From Acidocella sp. (lineage in GTDB: Bacteria; Pseudomonadota; Alphaproteobacteria; Acetobacterales; Acetobacteraceae): DNA of 61,030 bases. Positions 44,935 to 53,583 of this stretch are shown piece after piece (the stretch's first letter is position 1; the number at the start of each line of letters is the position of its first letter). The position numbers and the translations under genes were made by a program. The notes beneath the pieces were generated by a model. It was not told the DNA's origin. It ran no database searches and saw nothing but the letters and a program-made list of their open reading frames with translations. The stretch spans positions 1 to 61,030 of the forward strand of contig JAMFRU010000048.1 of NCBI GenBank assembly GCA_026224875.1, read 5' to 3'.

Positions 44935-45321
44935 ATGGCGCCAAAACACCTGCGGATTCTTTGTGTAGAGGATGATGAAATCATCCGGCAAGTCACCGTC
45001 GAGGGGCTGCGGGATGCTGGGTATGATGTGGTGGAAGCCAAAGACGGCGATGAGGCAATGAGTTTAATGCGGCGCCCACATGATATTGGTGTCGTATTCA
45101 CCGATGTGCAGATGCCTGGTCTGCTCGATGGTGTTGGGCTTGTGGAGAAAATCCGGCAGGATAATCCACGCATGCCCGTTATCGTCACGTCCGGCTATGG
45201 GCTCCTGCTGACGGAAAGATTGAGCAAGCTTAAATCCCCGATGATTTTCCTGGGTAAACCCTATACGCTGTCCAAAGTGTTGGAGAAGTTGCGGGAAGTG
45301 ACGAAGTCCGTTGCGCCATAG
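44935..45321 (+). CDS. Single-domain response regulator (CheY-like)
   Basis: This 128-residue receiver domain has the acidic pocket E12, D13, D14, the phosphorylation site D57 (VVFTDVQMPG) and a conserved Lys in FLGKPY near 107. There is no output domain, so it acts by protein contact. A TAA stop lies just before the ATG and I see no ribosome site. TATAAT at 44927-44932 ends 2 nt before the ATG but is too close to be its -10. No histidine kinase is near. It resembles the receivers attached to hybrid kinases. Confidence 0.88.
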   Translation: MAPKHLRILCVEDDEIIRQVTVEGLRDAGYDVVEAKDGDEAMSLMRRPHDIGVVFTDVQMPGLLDGVGLVEKIRQDNPRMPVIVTSGYGLLLTERLSKLKSPMIFLGKPYTLSKVLEKLREVTKSVAP

Positions 45322-45362
45322 ATCTGGCTATGTCGTTACGGCTTCGGTTCACATAAATACGC

Positions 45363-46607
45363 CTAACGCCGGGCCGGTGTGAGGGCCGCGAGCGCTTCTT
45401 CGGCGGCTCGTTGCCCGCTTAAGAATGCGCCGTGGGCCGTTGAGAAATCGTTGTGGTGTGTTGCCTCGCCGGCGAAGAACAGCCGGTTGTCGTAAGGGCA
45501 CGCTAAAACCATGCGCGCATCCGCCTGGCCTGGCAGGGCATGGCTGTAGGCGCCGCCGATTGTGGAACTTCCGGCCCAGTTGGAGGCGATGAGCGGGCGC
45601 AGGCAGGTCCGTACCGAGGCGCCGAACAATTTTACGAGCTGGTCGATCGCGCGGGCGAAAGCGGCATCGGGCCCGTCCGCCGCCGCGGCGCGGGCACCTG
45701 CACCGCCCAGGAAAACCTCGATGACCGGGCGGCCGAAGGGGCGGATGTAGTAGCTGCCCGTTGCGGGGTCGAAGGGGTCGCCCAGGACATGGCTTTCGGG
45801 TGCGAAGGGGCTCTTGCCGGTGATCTCGAGGAACAGTTTTTCGTCATTGCCGAGCGGCAAGCGGGTGGCGGCCTCGCGCCATGGGTCCAGCGCGGAGGGA
45901 AAGATGATGGTGCTGCCGGCGAGCATGTTGGTTGAGACGGTGACGATGGCGGCACGCGGGCGCAAGGTACCGGCTGGGGTGCGCAGGGCGATGCGTTGCC
46001 CGGTCAATTCCACGGCCTCGATGGGCGTGTTCAGGCACAGCTCCACATCCGGCGGCAGGCTGGCGGTGATGAGCGTGCCGTAGCCGGAGGGTAGACGCCA
46101 GTTGCAATAGGTTGAGGCGGTGTCGTAGGCGGCATAGTCGCGGGCGGAAATGCGTTCGAGCTCGTCGCCGCTGATGAAGCCGCTCATGGCCTGCAGATAG
46201 GCGTTCCATTTTCCGCCGGGCTCTAACGCTTCGGCGGCGATGTCACTGGCGGGTGGGGATGTGGCGATGCGTTCGCTCCATGTGTCGAACGCCTGCTGGG
46301 CCTCGGCCCAATCCGCGGCTGAAACGCCGAGATGGTGATATTGGCTGTCCCAGGCGGCGGTGCGGCGGTCTACCGTGAAGCCGGATTGCTCGGCGATCAG
46401 CGTCCAGGGGTTGCGATCGCCCGAATGGAGCCAGGCGCAGCCGAGATCGGCTGAGATGCCGTTGACCTCCTGCGTCCAGGCGCGGCCGCCGGTGCGGGGT
46501 AGAGCTTCCAGTATGAGCACGGAGAGGCCACTGCCGGCGAGGCGGCGGGCCGCACCTATGCCGGCGGCTCCTGCGCCGATGATGGCGATATCCGGCTCAT
46601 TCGTCAT
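45363..46607 (-). CDS. FAD-dependent amine oxidase-like protein
   Basis: This 414-residue flavoprotein begins with the FAD-binding motif IAIIGAGAAGIGAARRLAGSG. GGRAWTQEVNGISADLGCAWLH follows near residue 38, the amine-oxidase motif in two parts. The C-terminal LFFAGEATHHNDFSTAHGAFLSG contacts the flavin and its link to the substrate. Likely substrates are polyamines or other primary or secondary amines. I chose ATG 46607 because AGGAGA is 6 nt upstream. The longer frame upstream is antisense to the methyltransferase gene. Confidence 0.9.
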   Translation of the reverse strand: MTNEPDIAIIGAGAAGIGAARRLAGSGLSVLILEALPRTGGRAWTQEVNGISADLGCAWLHSGDRNPWTLIAEQSGFTVDRRTAAWDSQYHHLGVSAADWAEAQQAFDTWSERIATSPPASDIAAEALEPGGKWNAYLQAMSGFISGDELERISARDYAAYDTASTYCNWRLPSGYGTLITASLPPDVELCLNTPIEAVELTGQRIALRTPAGTLRPRAAIVTVSTNMLAGSTIIFPSALDPWREAATRLPLGNDEKLFLEITGKSPFAPESHVLGDPFDPATGSYYIRPFGRPVIEVFLGGAGARAAAADGPDAAFARAIDQLVKLFGASVRTCLRPLIASNWAGSSTIGGAYSHALPGQADARMVLACPYDNRLFFAGEATHHNDFSTAHGAFLSGQRAAEEALAALTPARR

Positions 46608-46742
46608 GCCCATCTCCTTTGCGCCCGGTTTTAGCCTGGTTCCGGAAGTTCCAACGCATCGGTATGTAGTGCGGTATTGAGACTGCCCCAAATTTGTTGG
46701 CTTTTTATGTCTTTGGGCGGCAGCTGCGGTATATGGATTGTT

Positions 46743-47396
46743 ATGCAACAGATATCTGACCTGCCTGCCAACGAACAGCTTCCGGGCTTGCCCGCTTCTG
46801 CCTTCCACAAAGCTGATATCGCGCCTGATGCGGCGTTCTATGCGCAGCTGCGCTTCGTTAACCATATTGATGACGGTGCCATTGCTGCTGTTACCGCCCT
46901 TTATCAAGAGTTGCTGCCTGCGGGTGGCGGTATATTGGATTTGATGAGCAGTTGGGTCAGTCATTTGCCGCAGGCAGTGGAATATCGCAGCGTGACCGGG
47001 CTTGGCATGAACGGGCAAGAGCTGGAAGCCAACCCAAGGCTGACCGTGCGTATGGTACAGGACCTTAATGCGAACCCAGCATTGCCGTTCGTGGACAGCA
47101 CGTTCGATGGCGTCGGGATATGCGTGTCTGTGCAATATCTGCAGCGCCCTGTGGAAGTGTTCCGGGAGGTGTTGCGTGTATTGCGGCCGGGGGCCCCATT
47201 TATCGTGACCTTCTCCAACCGCTGCTTTCCGAGCAAGGCGGTGGCTATATGGCAGGCCATGAGCGGGGCGGAGCAGCAGCGGCTGGTCGGGGCCTATATG
47301 CAGGCGGCGGGGTTTGAAACCTTAAGCGCCCGCGCCGCCATGCCGCCAAGCGGCGACCCGCTCTGGGCCGTTATTGGGCAGGCGCCGGGGCGCTGA
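46743..47396 (+). CDS. SAM-dependent methyltransferase, class I-like
   Basis: This protein of about 217 residues has the pattern seen in a small alphaproteobacterial methyltransferase group: APDAAFYAQLRFVNHIDDGAI at the start, then ILDLMSSWVSH (degenerate SAM motif) near residue 68, LPFVDSTFDGVGICVSVQYL near 115, and VLRVLRPGAPFIVTFSNRCFPSKAV near 145. The glycine-rich SAM loop is replaced by MSSW, which is normal for this group. The start could be ATG 46743 or 46707. Its 3' end overlaps the MFS gene by 26 nt. The acceptor is unknown. Confidence 0.82.
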   Translation: MQQISDLPANEQLPGLPASAFHKADIAPDAAFYAQLRFVNHIDDGAIAAVTALYQELLPAGGGILDLMSSWVSHLPQAVEYRSVTGLGMNGQELEANPRLTVRMVQDLNANPALPFVDSTFDGVGICVSVQYLQRPVEVFREVLRVLRPGAPFIVTFSNRCFPSKAVAIWQAMSGAEQQRLVGAYMQAAGFETLSARAAMPPSGDPLWAVIGQAPGR

Positions 47397-48576
47397 GCGC
47401 TGCCTGCGCGCGCCTGTCGCCCAGAACAGCCACCACCCATAGTACCAGGCCGCCAAGCGCCAGGCCGCAGCCAACCCAGCCGCTGGAGCCCCAGCCGTAC
47501 CCGGCGCCGATGGCCATGCCGGCCAGCCATGGGCCCAGCGCGTTGGCGAAATTGAAGGCGCTATGGTTGAGCGCCGCGGCCAGGGTTTGCGCCCCTTCGG
47601 CCACCTGCATCAGCCGCGCTTGCAATGGTGTTGCCAGCCCGCCGCCGCCGCCGATGAGCAGCACCGCCAGCGCCATGCTCCACACCGCATGCGTCATGAA
47701 CGGGTAGAGGGCCAGTGCTGCCGCCGTCCAGATCAGCACCACGGCCACGGTCGGCATAAGCGCTTTATCGGCGAACCAGGCGCTGATGAGATTGCCCGCC
47801 GTGAGGCCGATACCGAATATGCCCAGCATGATGGGCACCATGGTGGCGGAGGTTTGGGTGACCAGCAGCAGGGTTGAGGCGAGATAGGTGTAAACCGCGA
47901 ACATGCCGCCGAAGCCGATGGCACCCATGCCCAGCGCCAGCCAGACCTGCGGGCGCCGTAATGCCGCCAGCTCGGCCAACGGACTTGCCGCATCATGCAA
48001 CGTTACACGCATGAGCGGCACGGCGCGCAGCACCATGAGGGAGGTGGCGAGCGCCAGTAGTGCCACCAAAGCAAAGGCCCAGCGCCAGCCGACGATCTGG
48101 CCGATGAAATTCGCCATCGGCACGCCGATGATGGTGGCTATTGTGAGCCCCAGCAGCACGCGGGCGATGGCCTGGGCGCGGCGGGCCGGCGGGACGAGTT
48201 CGGCCGCGACCAGCGAGGCCACGCCGAAATAGGCGCCATGCGGCAGGCCGGCGGCAAAGCGGAAGGCCAGCATCCAATGGTAGCTTGGCGCAAAGCCGCT
48301 CAAGCCGTTGGCGGCGGCAAAGGCTAGCATGAGCCCGACCAGCACGTTGCGGCGCGACAGGCGCGCCAAACACACCGCCAGAACCGGCGCCCCAACCACC
48401 ACGCCCAGGGCATAGGCGCTGATGACATGCCCCGCCTGTGGCGCGCTGATGCCAAATGAATGCGAGAAATACGGCAGCAGCCCCATGGTGCCGAATTCCG
48501 TGGTGCCGATGGCAAAGCCGCCCATGGCCAGAGCCAGTAACGCCAGCCCGGCGCTTTGTGATGATTTAGAGGTCAC
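47371..48576 (-). CDS. MFS exporter (AraJ/YdhP-like)
   Basis: This 401-residue membrane protein with 12 predicted spans carries ALAMGGFAIGTTEFGTMGLLPYF near the start, the signature of the DHA1 arabinose/drug exporter subgroup. LSRRNVLVGLMLAFAAANGLSG follows. The start is GTG 48576 behind AAGGA. It overlaps the end of the methyltransferase gene tail to tail. The substrate may be a drug or sugar and is not evident. Confidence 0.9.
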   Translation of the reverse strand: MTSKSSQSAGLALLALAMGGFAIGTTEFGTMGLLPYFSHSFGISAPQAGHVISAYALGVVVGAPVLAVCLARLSRRNVLVGLMLAFAAANGLSGFAPSYHWMLAFRFAAGLPHGAYFGVASLVAAELVPPARRAQAIARVLLGLTIATIIGVPMANFIGQIVGWRWAFALVALLALATSLMVLRAVPLMRVTLHDAASPLAELAALRRPQVWLALGMGAIGFGGMFAVYTYLASTLLLVTQTSATMVPIMLGIFGIGLTAGNLISAWFADKALMPTVAVVLIWTAAALALYPFMTHAVWSMALAVLLIGGGGGLATPLQARLMQVAEGAQTLAAALNHSAFNFANALGPWLAGMAIGAGYGWGSSGWVGCGLALGGLVLWVVAVLGDRRAQAALSAPAPAQ

Positions 48577-48675
48577 AGCAATTCCTTGTATTCGCCCTGC
48601 TCCGGTATAGGCCCGCGGCAGGCCCGGCAAGCTTGCGGCTAGACTGCTGTTATGCGGTGGGAGCACGCTTGCGGT

Positions 48676-49761
48676 CTATGCATCCGGTCTTGCGGCGTAT
48701 TGCGGTCCTTCGGCGGCCTGGTTTTCAATCCGCAGCCTGTCGCGCAGCTCAAGGGCAATGCGCGTTTCACGGTCGAGGCCGGCGAACGCCACGCGGCGGC
48801 GGTAGCGCAATACCGGGCTGGCCGCCTGAACCGCTGCCCAGGCCTGGCCGTGGAACGGGGCTTCGAGAATCCGCCGCATCTCGGCCGGGTCTATGAGGAG
48901 ATCCTGCGCCAGCGCGCCCTCATTCTCCCGCCCCTGCCGCACTTCCCGCAGGCGCGCCCGCGCCGTGGCCCGCCGCAAGGCATCGATGGCCGGTTCGAGT
49001 TTTTCATCGGCCAGCACATCCTGCTGGCGCATCCGCCGCCTGGTTGCCTCCACAATGCCCATGCCGCGCGCCGGTTTCCCGGAGACGTTGACGACAATAT
49101 CCGGCGCATGGCGGATGCGCGCATCAACCAGCCGCAACCGCTCCACCAGCGCCTGGTCCTCAACCGTGGCTTCATGCGGCATGCCGCTGGCCAAATAGAA
49201 AATATCCCGGGTTACCGCAATGCTGGCGCCCGATTGCTGCTGATGCCGCGGCCATGGGTCATTTGGGTCGGGGTCCACCAGATGCGCGATCTCGTCGAGA
49301 ATATCGAGTAAAACCCGCTCGCGCATATGGTCCAGATGCAGCGCATCCTGAAGATTTCCGGCATCCAGCGGATCGGTTTTCGTCATGCCGCAAACCACTT
49401 GCGCGCCGTTTTCGATTTCGCGCATATTTTTCTCGATCCATGATCCTTCCAATACCGCATCGGCATCGGTAGTGAGAATAATGCTGTCCGGACCAGGAGC
49501 CGCGGCATAATGCAGAGCCAGCCTGCGGGCTTCACCCGCCGAGGCCAGACTGCCGCTGAGGGTTTTTTCGAAAACCTCCACGCCCGGCAGCTGGGCGGCA
49601 AACCGATTGCAAACACCCAAGCTTGCATCCGTGCAATTATTCAGCAGCAGCACCAGCCTATCAAATTTTCGCGTTTGCTCACCAAGTGAGTTAAGGCAAG
49701 CGCCAAGCTGCGCCTCTGCATTTTTAACCGGAATAGCTACGACAACGGATGCAGGATTCAT
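48676..49761 (-). CDS. Glycosyltransferase family 2
   Basis: This 361-residue protein has the GT-A fold start VVVAIPVKNAEAQLGACLNSLGEQ. The nucleotide-sugar and metal site IILTTDADAVLEGSWIEKN lies near residue 92 (DADA in place of DxD). A His-rich block PWPRHQQQSGASIAVTRDI lies near 165. The C-terminal third is Arg-rich and acts as a helical extension rather than a membrane anchor. The acceptor is unknown. No polysaccharide cluster surrounds it, so a role in a small glycolipid or soluble glycoside is possible. Confidence 0.88.
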   Translation of the reverse strand: MNPASVVVAIPVKNAEAQLGACLNSLGEQTRKFDRLVLLLNNCTDASLGVCNRFAAQLPGVEVFEKTLSGSLASAGEARRLALHYAAAPGPDSIILTTDADAVLEGSWIEKNMREIENGAQVVCGMTKTDPLDAGNLQDALHLDHMRERVLLDILDEIAHLVDPDPNDPWPRHQQQSGASIAVTRDIFYLASGMPHEATVEDQALVERLRLVDARIRHAPDIVVNVSGKPARGMGIVEATRRRMRQQDVLADEKLEPAIDALRRATARARLREVRQGRENEGALAQDLLIDPAEMRRILEAPFHGQAWAAVQAASPVLRYRRRVAFAGLDRETRIALELRDRLRIENQAAEGPQYAARPDA

Positions 49762-50093
49762 ACTCGATATTTAATCAACTTCAGAGCGCATTCAATCAAG
49801 TGAAATGCCCGTCAGGCCAACCATGACAAAGTTTAATCTTGCGATCTGCCAAAAAATTTTGATTGGCGGTGCAGTTTATCCCTGCATGATCATTCTTTGC
49901 GGCTTTTCTACCTCTTTCGGGTTATCTAACCAGGTGGCGCCATCGGCGGCGCATACAAGGTCCCGCATATGTTCACCCGACCGGCCCACCCCACGATGTT
50001 ACACGGACATTAATCGACATTCTATTTTGAATATAATGCCTTGACGCAGCGTAGTCTTTTGCCAATTCTTTATCACCACTAAAAAGGCTGACC
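49762..50093. other. Intergenic stretch without a recognised gene
   Basis: This 332-nt spacer separates the divergent glycosyltransferase and [2Fe-2S] genes. It is AT-richer than its flanks and presumably holds both promoters. A short open frame at 49805-50044 has atypical composition and I do not accept it. AAGG near 50082-50085 is the likely ribosome site of the next gene. Confidence 0.5.
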
Positions 50094-50426
50094 ATGGAAA
50101 AGCCCGAGATTTCCAGATCACTCGATCCCAGCGCCACGCCGTTTGAAACGCCAATGCGCCAGCCGTTCGCGGATACCGTATTTATGTGCAGCAAATGCTG
50201 CCGCAAACTCGGTGATGATGGCAAGGCGCTCCGCAAGCGGTTAAAAAATGCTATTCATACTGCCTGCGGGGCGGATGTCGTCTTGGAGAAGAGGGATTGT
50301 TTTTCGCTCTGCCCAAAAGGCGGACAGGTTCTTTCAACTTCCAGTAAGCAGCAAGCCCGCCGGTTGGTGATCATCGAGCCGAATTCAGATATTGACCGTG
50401 CCCTAGATTATCTACTTAAGCGGTGA
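50094..50426 (+). CDS. Small thioredoxin-like [2Fe-2S] ferredoxin-type protein
   Basis: This 110-residue protein has Cys at residues 32, 35 and 36 (FMCSKCCRKL), 58, 69 and 73 (CFSLCPKGG). The spacing CxxC(C)...CxxxC fits the thioredoxin-like [2Fe-2S] ferredoxin fold. The C-terminus ends in a helix DIDRALDYLLKR. The first 22 residues are a polar leader. The C-terminal half is a typical beta-alpha layout of the fold. The partner redox enzyme is not evident. Its 3' end meets the glucoamylase gene tail to tail with a 2-nt gap. Confidence 0.75.
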   Translation: MEKPEISRSLDPSATPFETPMRQPFADTVFMCSKCCRKLGDDGKALRKRLKNAIHTACGADVVLEKRDCFSLCPKGGQVLSTSSKQQARRLVIIEPNSDIDRALDYLLKR

Positions 50427-50428
50427 GA

Positions 50429-52822
50429 CTATTCTGATTCAGCAATGGAAACGGTAAAATCACTACCGCGCCACTGGCCTGTAGCATTGCGCCAGGTGAA
50501 GATGACGAAAGTACCAGGCGGAAGCGCTGCCGTTTGTAAATCAGCAATATAAATTCCCAGCCCGGTATCTTGCGTCGCCGTTTCCTGCATGGTTGCCCAA
50601 TGATCATGAGACCAACGCACGATGCCGGCAGAATTTAGCGCCACGCGCAATATCTGCCCCGCCGGTATTTGGCTCCGCCGCCAATCCTCACGCCAGTCCA
50701 GACAGCGGGGCTGGGTGTTCTCAACGAGATAACGTTGCACCGTCTGCGGCGGCAGGTCGAACACCGCGCCGTCCCGCAGCGAGCGCAGTAATTTCACATA
50801 CTCGGCATGCGCCCAGACCAGCGGCATGGCCGACCCGCTCGGGCGCCCGCGGAACAATTCGCAACTGGGAATATCCTCGGCATCCCATACTTGCTCAGGC
50901 AACAGGCCGCCTTCGCTGCTGCAACCCTCTATGGTTTCCCTCAACCGTTCGGCCTCAAGCATGTTGTTGGCGGCCACGGCATAATGCGCGCGCTCACCGG
51001 TGAGCAGCGGCCAGGCGCGGCCATGTCCCGTACCGTCGAAGGGCCGGCCGTCATGATGTTCACCGTAGCCATCGTTATTGTATCGATACCAGACCGGCCC
51101 CTGTGGCAGTTCTACTTTCGTCAAATGATCGATGACCTTGATCGTATCGAGAATCCGCGGGTCATCGGCCGCGCGCAGGCCAAATCGCACGAGTGCTAAC
51201 GCATCGGGGCCCACCAGCGCATCGCTTGGCATATCCGCCTCTCCGGCGGGGCGGTTGCGGACCATGACACGCCCGTGGTCCGGCATGGATAAATCATGCG
51301 CCGCCGCACCTGAAAGGCGGAGATAATACCCGGCCACGCCGCAGGTTTTGGCAAGCTCCGTATCCGTAACGTAAATCCAATTTTCGATGCCCGCATTCCA
51401 GCCATCGGCGGTCTCGCGCAAATACCTTGCCATATCCAGCGCGCCCATCCGCTCCGCCAGATCAGCCGCGGCCAGCAGACCGGCGATTTCCACCGCGATT
51501 GTCGCCGGCGTATAGCCTGCGTTTTCTTCCCACCTGTCCTGGCTTGTCGCCGGCCCGTTATTGATGATGAAGGCGCTGGCGTTTTTCACCATCGGCCAGT
51601 ATTCCGCCAGCTCCCTTTCCGCCACCGCGCCATGCCGGAACGCCAGATCGAGCAGCAGAATCGGGAACGCCGTTTCGTCCATCTGCGTGCCGCCCCAATA
51701 GGCCGAGCCATCGAGCCAGGTGTTCTGCTTCCAATGGCCATCGGCCTCCTGGATCACGCGCAAATAATCCAGCGTGCGCCTGGCATCATCCAACGCCCCG
51801 CAAGCCAGCAGGGCACCGGCGGTTTCCGCCAAATCCCGTGGCCAGACCAGATGATATCCACCGAGATCATCATCGCTTTTGGACGCGCCCCAGGGGATTG
51901 ACAGGCTGGCAATCGAGCCGCCGGGAAACAGCGGGCTTTCATGGCAGCGTAGTATCGTGGTGCTGATGCGGTAATAATTATGCGGCGTGGTCTGCTGCAC
52001 CGGGTCGAGCGGCTGCAACCCGCTTTGCCAGCCCTGCCAGTTCTCCCTGTAGGCCTGTGCCGCGCGTTCGTAGCCATGCTTTAGGCTGGACGCCGCCTGA
52101 AAGCCTGCGGTCGCCGGTGTGCGGCCAAAACCGATCGCCAGCAAAGCCGGTTGGGTTGCGTCAATTTCGGCGGTCAGGGCGATATTACCGTCGGCTGCTC
52201 GCGTATATGCTTCGGCCAAAACGCCGTTTTGCCGCAAAATCTGCCAGCCATCGGAGGTGCCGACAAATCCCGTACTTAATGCTGTAAATCCCGTGGAACA
52301 GGCAAGGGCGAGCGAGGTGCTGTCGCCACTGGCGAACAGCATCGGCGCGCCTTTGTAATCGCCGGTCCAGCCGGTGTTATGCGCACCGCCATTTACCAAA
52401 TGTGGTGCCAGCAGCACGAACAGCCGCAAGCCGGTTACCCCAGGTGCTGGTATCAGCCGTATGCGCTGCAACACGCAATCACGCACAGGGTCGGCGATGA
52501 TCTGTTTTTCGATGACGAAGCGGTTTTCGCGGCATGTGTTGGTGATGGTGAATCCCGGCACGCCATCGGCATCGCGCTGCACCGTGCTTATGGTGTCGCG
52601 CTTTTCCTCCGCGAAAAACCCACCGGCGATGCCGTCGGTTACGATCAGCCCGCAATCTCGGGTACAGGCTCTATCGACGGCGGGATAATAAATCTCGTTC
52701 AATATGCCATGGCTATGCGTAAACCACACCGCACTGCGGGGCGAGAGCGCGGTACCCACGCCATCCTTGGCGCTGGAGGTCCAGCGGGGGGTTATACCAG
52801 GGTAGCCGGGGGCATCATTCAT
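50429..52822 (-). CDS. GH15 glucoamylase (glucan 1,4-alpha-glucosidase)
   Basis: This 797-residue protein has an N-terminal beta-sandwich super-domain (residues 1 to about 290). A GH15 (alpha/alpha)6 barrel follows. The general acid lies in TSQDRWEENAGYTPATIA near residue 450, and the general base is in GLLPEQVWDAEDIP near 665. The C-terminal 100 residues form a beta-rich module. No signal peptide is seen, so it is probably cytoplasmic and degrades glycogen or maltodextrin ends. It starts at ATG 52822 just after GAGG, an unusually tight spacing. Confidence 0.92.
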   Translation of the reverse strand: MNDAPGYPGITPRWTSSAKDGVGTALSPRSAVWFTHSHGILNEIYYPAVDRACTRDCGLIVTDGIAGGFFAEEKRDTISTVQRDADGVPGFTITNTCRENRFVIEKQIIADPVRDCVLQRIRLIPAPGVTGLRLFVLLAPHLVNGGAHNTGWTGDYKGAPMLFASGDSTSLALACSTGFTALSTGFVGTSDGWQILRQNGVLAEAYTRAADGNIALTAEIDATQPALLAIGFGRTPATAGFQAASSLKHGYERAAQAYRENWQGWQSGLQPLDPVQQTTPHNYYRISTTILRCHESPLFPGGSIASLSIPWGASKSDDDLGGYHLVWPRDLAETAGALLACGALDDARRTLDYLRVIQEADGHWKQNTWLDGSAYWGGTQMDETAFPILLLDLAFRHGAVAERELAEYWPMVKNASAFIINNGPATSQDRWEENAGYTPATIAVEIAGLLAAADLAERMGALDMARYLRETADGWNAGIENWIYVTDTELAKTCGVAGYYLRLSGAAAHDLSMPDHGRVMVRNRPAGEADMPSDALVGPDALALVRFGLRAADDPRILDTIKVIDHLTKVELPQGPVWYRYNNDGYGEHHDGRPFDGTGHGRAWPLLTGERAHYAVAANNMLEAERLRETIEGCSSEGGLLPEQVWDAEDIPSCELFRGRPSGSAMPLVWAHAEYVKLLRSLRDGAVFDLPPQTVQRYLVENTQPRCLDWREDWRRSQIPAGQILRVALNSAGIVRWSHDHWATMQETATQDTGLGIYIADLQTAALPPGTFVIFTWRNATGQWRGSDFTVSIAESE

Positions 52823-52931
52823 ACCTCTTATGTTGGAGCCGCAGCGCCCTCTGGCAAGTACGTCTGATTACGTCCGCTCCATGGTTTCGCGGAAATCGAT
52901 AGGCGGGTCTGCTGAATATCCCAGGCCCCCA

Positions 52932-53536
52932 TTAGACGCGGCTTTGCAGTACATGGATGAAATTACGTAAGCCCGAGAGGAACATCTCGGGTTTTATCCG
53001 CTTCTCTTCATCATGCGCGGCGGCATCCCTGCGCAAGGGCGCCTGCCCCCGTTGCACCAAGGCTTCCAGCCCATGGGCGAGGTCCGGCTGCAGTTTGATA
53101 GCGGCAGCAATGGCACCCCTGTCCAGATGGCTCGCCAGAAAATTGCGCTGCGTCTGTTCAATCCCGCCGAACATATCCGATTGCTGCAATAGATCGGCTG
53201 GCGACGGAATTGCTGGGGCCGGAACGGGCGTGTTCCCCGGAATGCTCAAGGCGATGCCGGCGAAACGCAATTGGCGATGGATTTCCGTGAAAAGCTCGCG
53301 TTTGGCACTGGTCAGCTGGCTGCCACGGAGAAGCTCAGTTCATAAACGGATCCATCACCATTCAGGCTGGTACACGCCACTTTTGGCATGGGGATAGCCA
53401 ACACGATGGGGCATGACCTTGCAGCCGCCGTTAAAGCCTCGACGCATCGTTCCGGTGAAACAGCCGGGTCCAGCCGCACTTGCAATGTGTCGCCTCTAAT
53501 CTGCGTCGGCAGCACCGCATGGTCGAATCTGCTGCG
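52932..53536 (-). pseudogene. Decayed MscS-type channel with cyclic-nucleotide-domain tail
   Basis: The stretch 53536-53312 encodes the end of an MscS C-terminal domain (DTLQVRLDPAVSPERC, DGSVYELSFSVAAS) before a stop. In another frame, 53320-52932 continues as LTSAKRELFTEIHRQLR and LLQQSDMFGGIEQTQRNFLASHL. That is the junction with a cyclic-nucleotide-binding domain, followed by a short helical end. A frameshift near GGCAGCCAGC (about 53318) splits them. The upstream membrane part is missing, cut at a TGA at 53537. I conclude this is a relic of an MscS-cNMP channel. The cNMP domain itself is mostly gone. Confidence 0.8.
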
Positions 53537-53573
53537 TCACTGCCTCAGTGTACATGAAGCCGTGACGCAGCAG
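53529..53573. terminator. 12-bp inverted repeat after dipZ
   Basis: CTGCTGCGTCAC at 53529-53540 and GTGACGCAGCAG at 53562-53573 are perfect complements with a 21-nt spacer. It lies 10 nt downstream of the dipZ stop and overlaps the broken start of the MscS relic. It could be a terminator without a U-run, or the scar of the event that truncated the channel gene. Confidence 0.5.
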
Positions 53574-53583
53574 CAACACTGCA

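Noticed and set aside
49805-50044. 79-codon frame in the spacer before the [2Fe-2S] gene
   Set aside because: Composition is atypical, there is no ribosome site, and it is not similar to any family I know.
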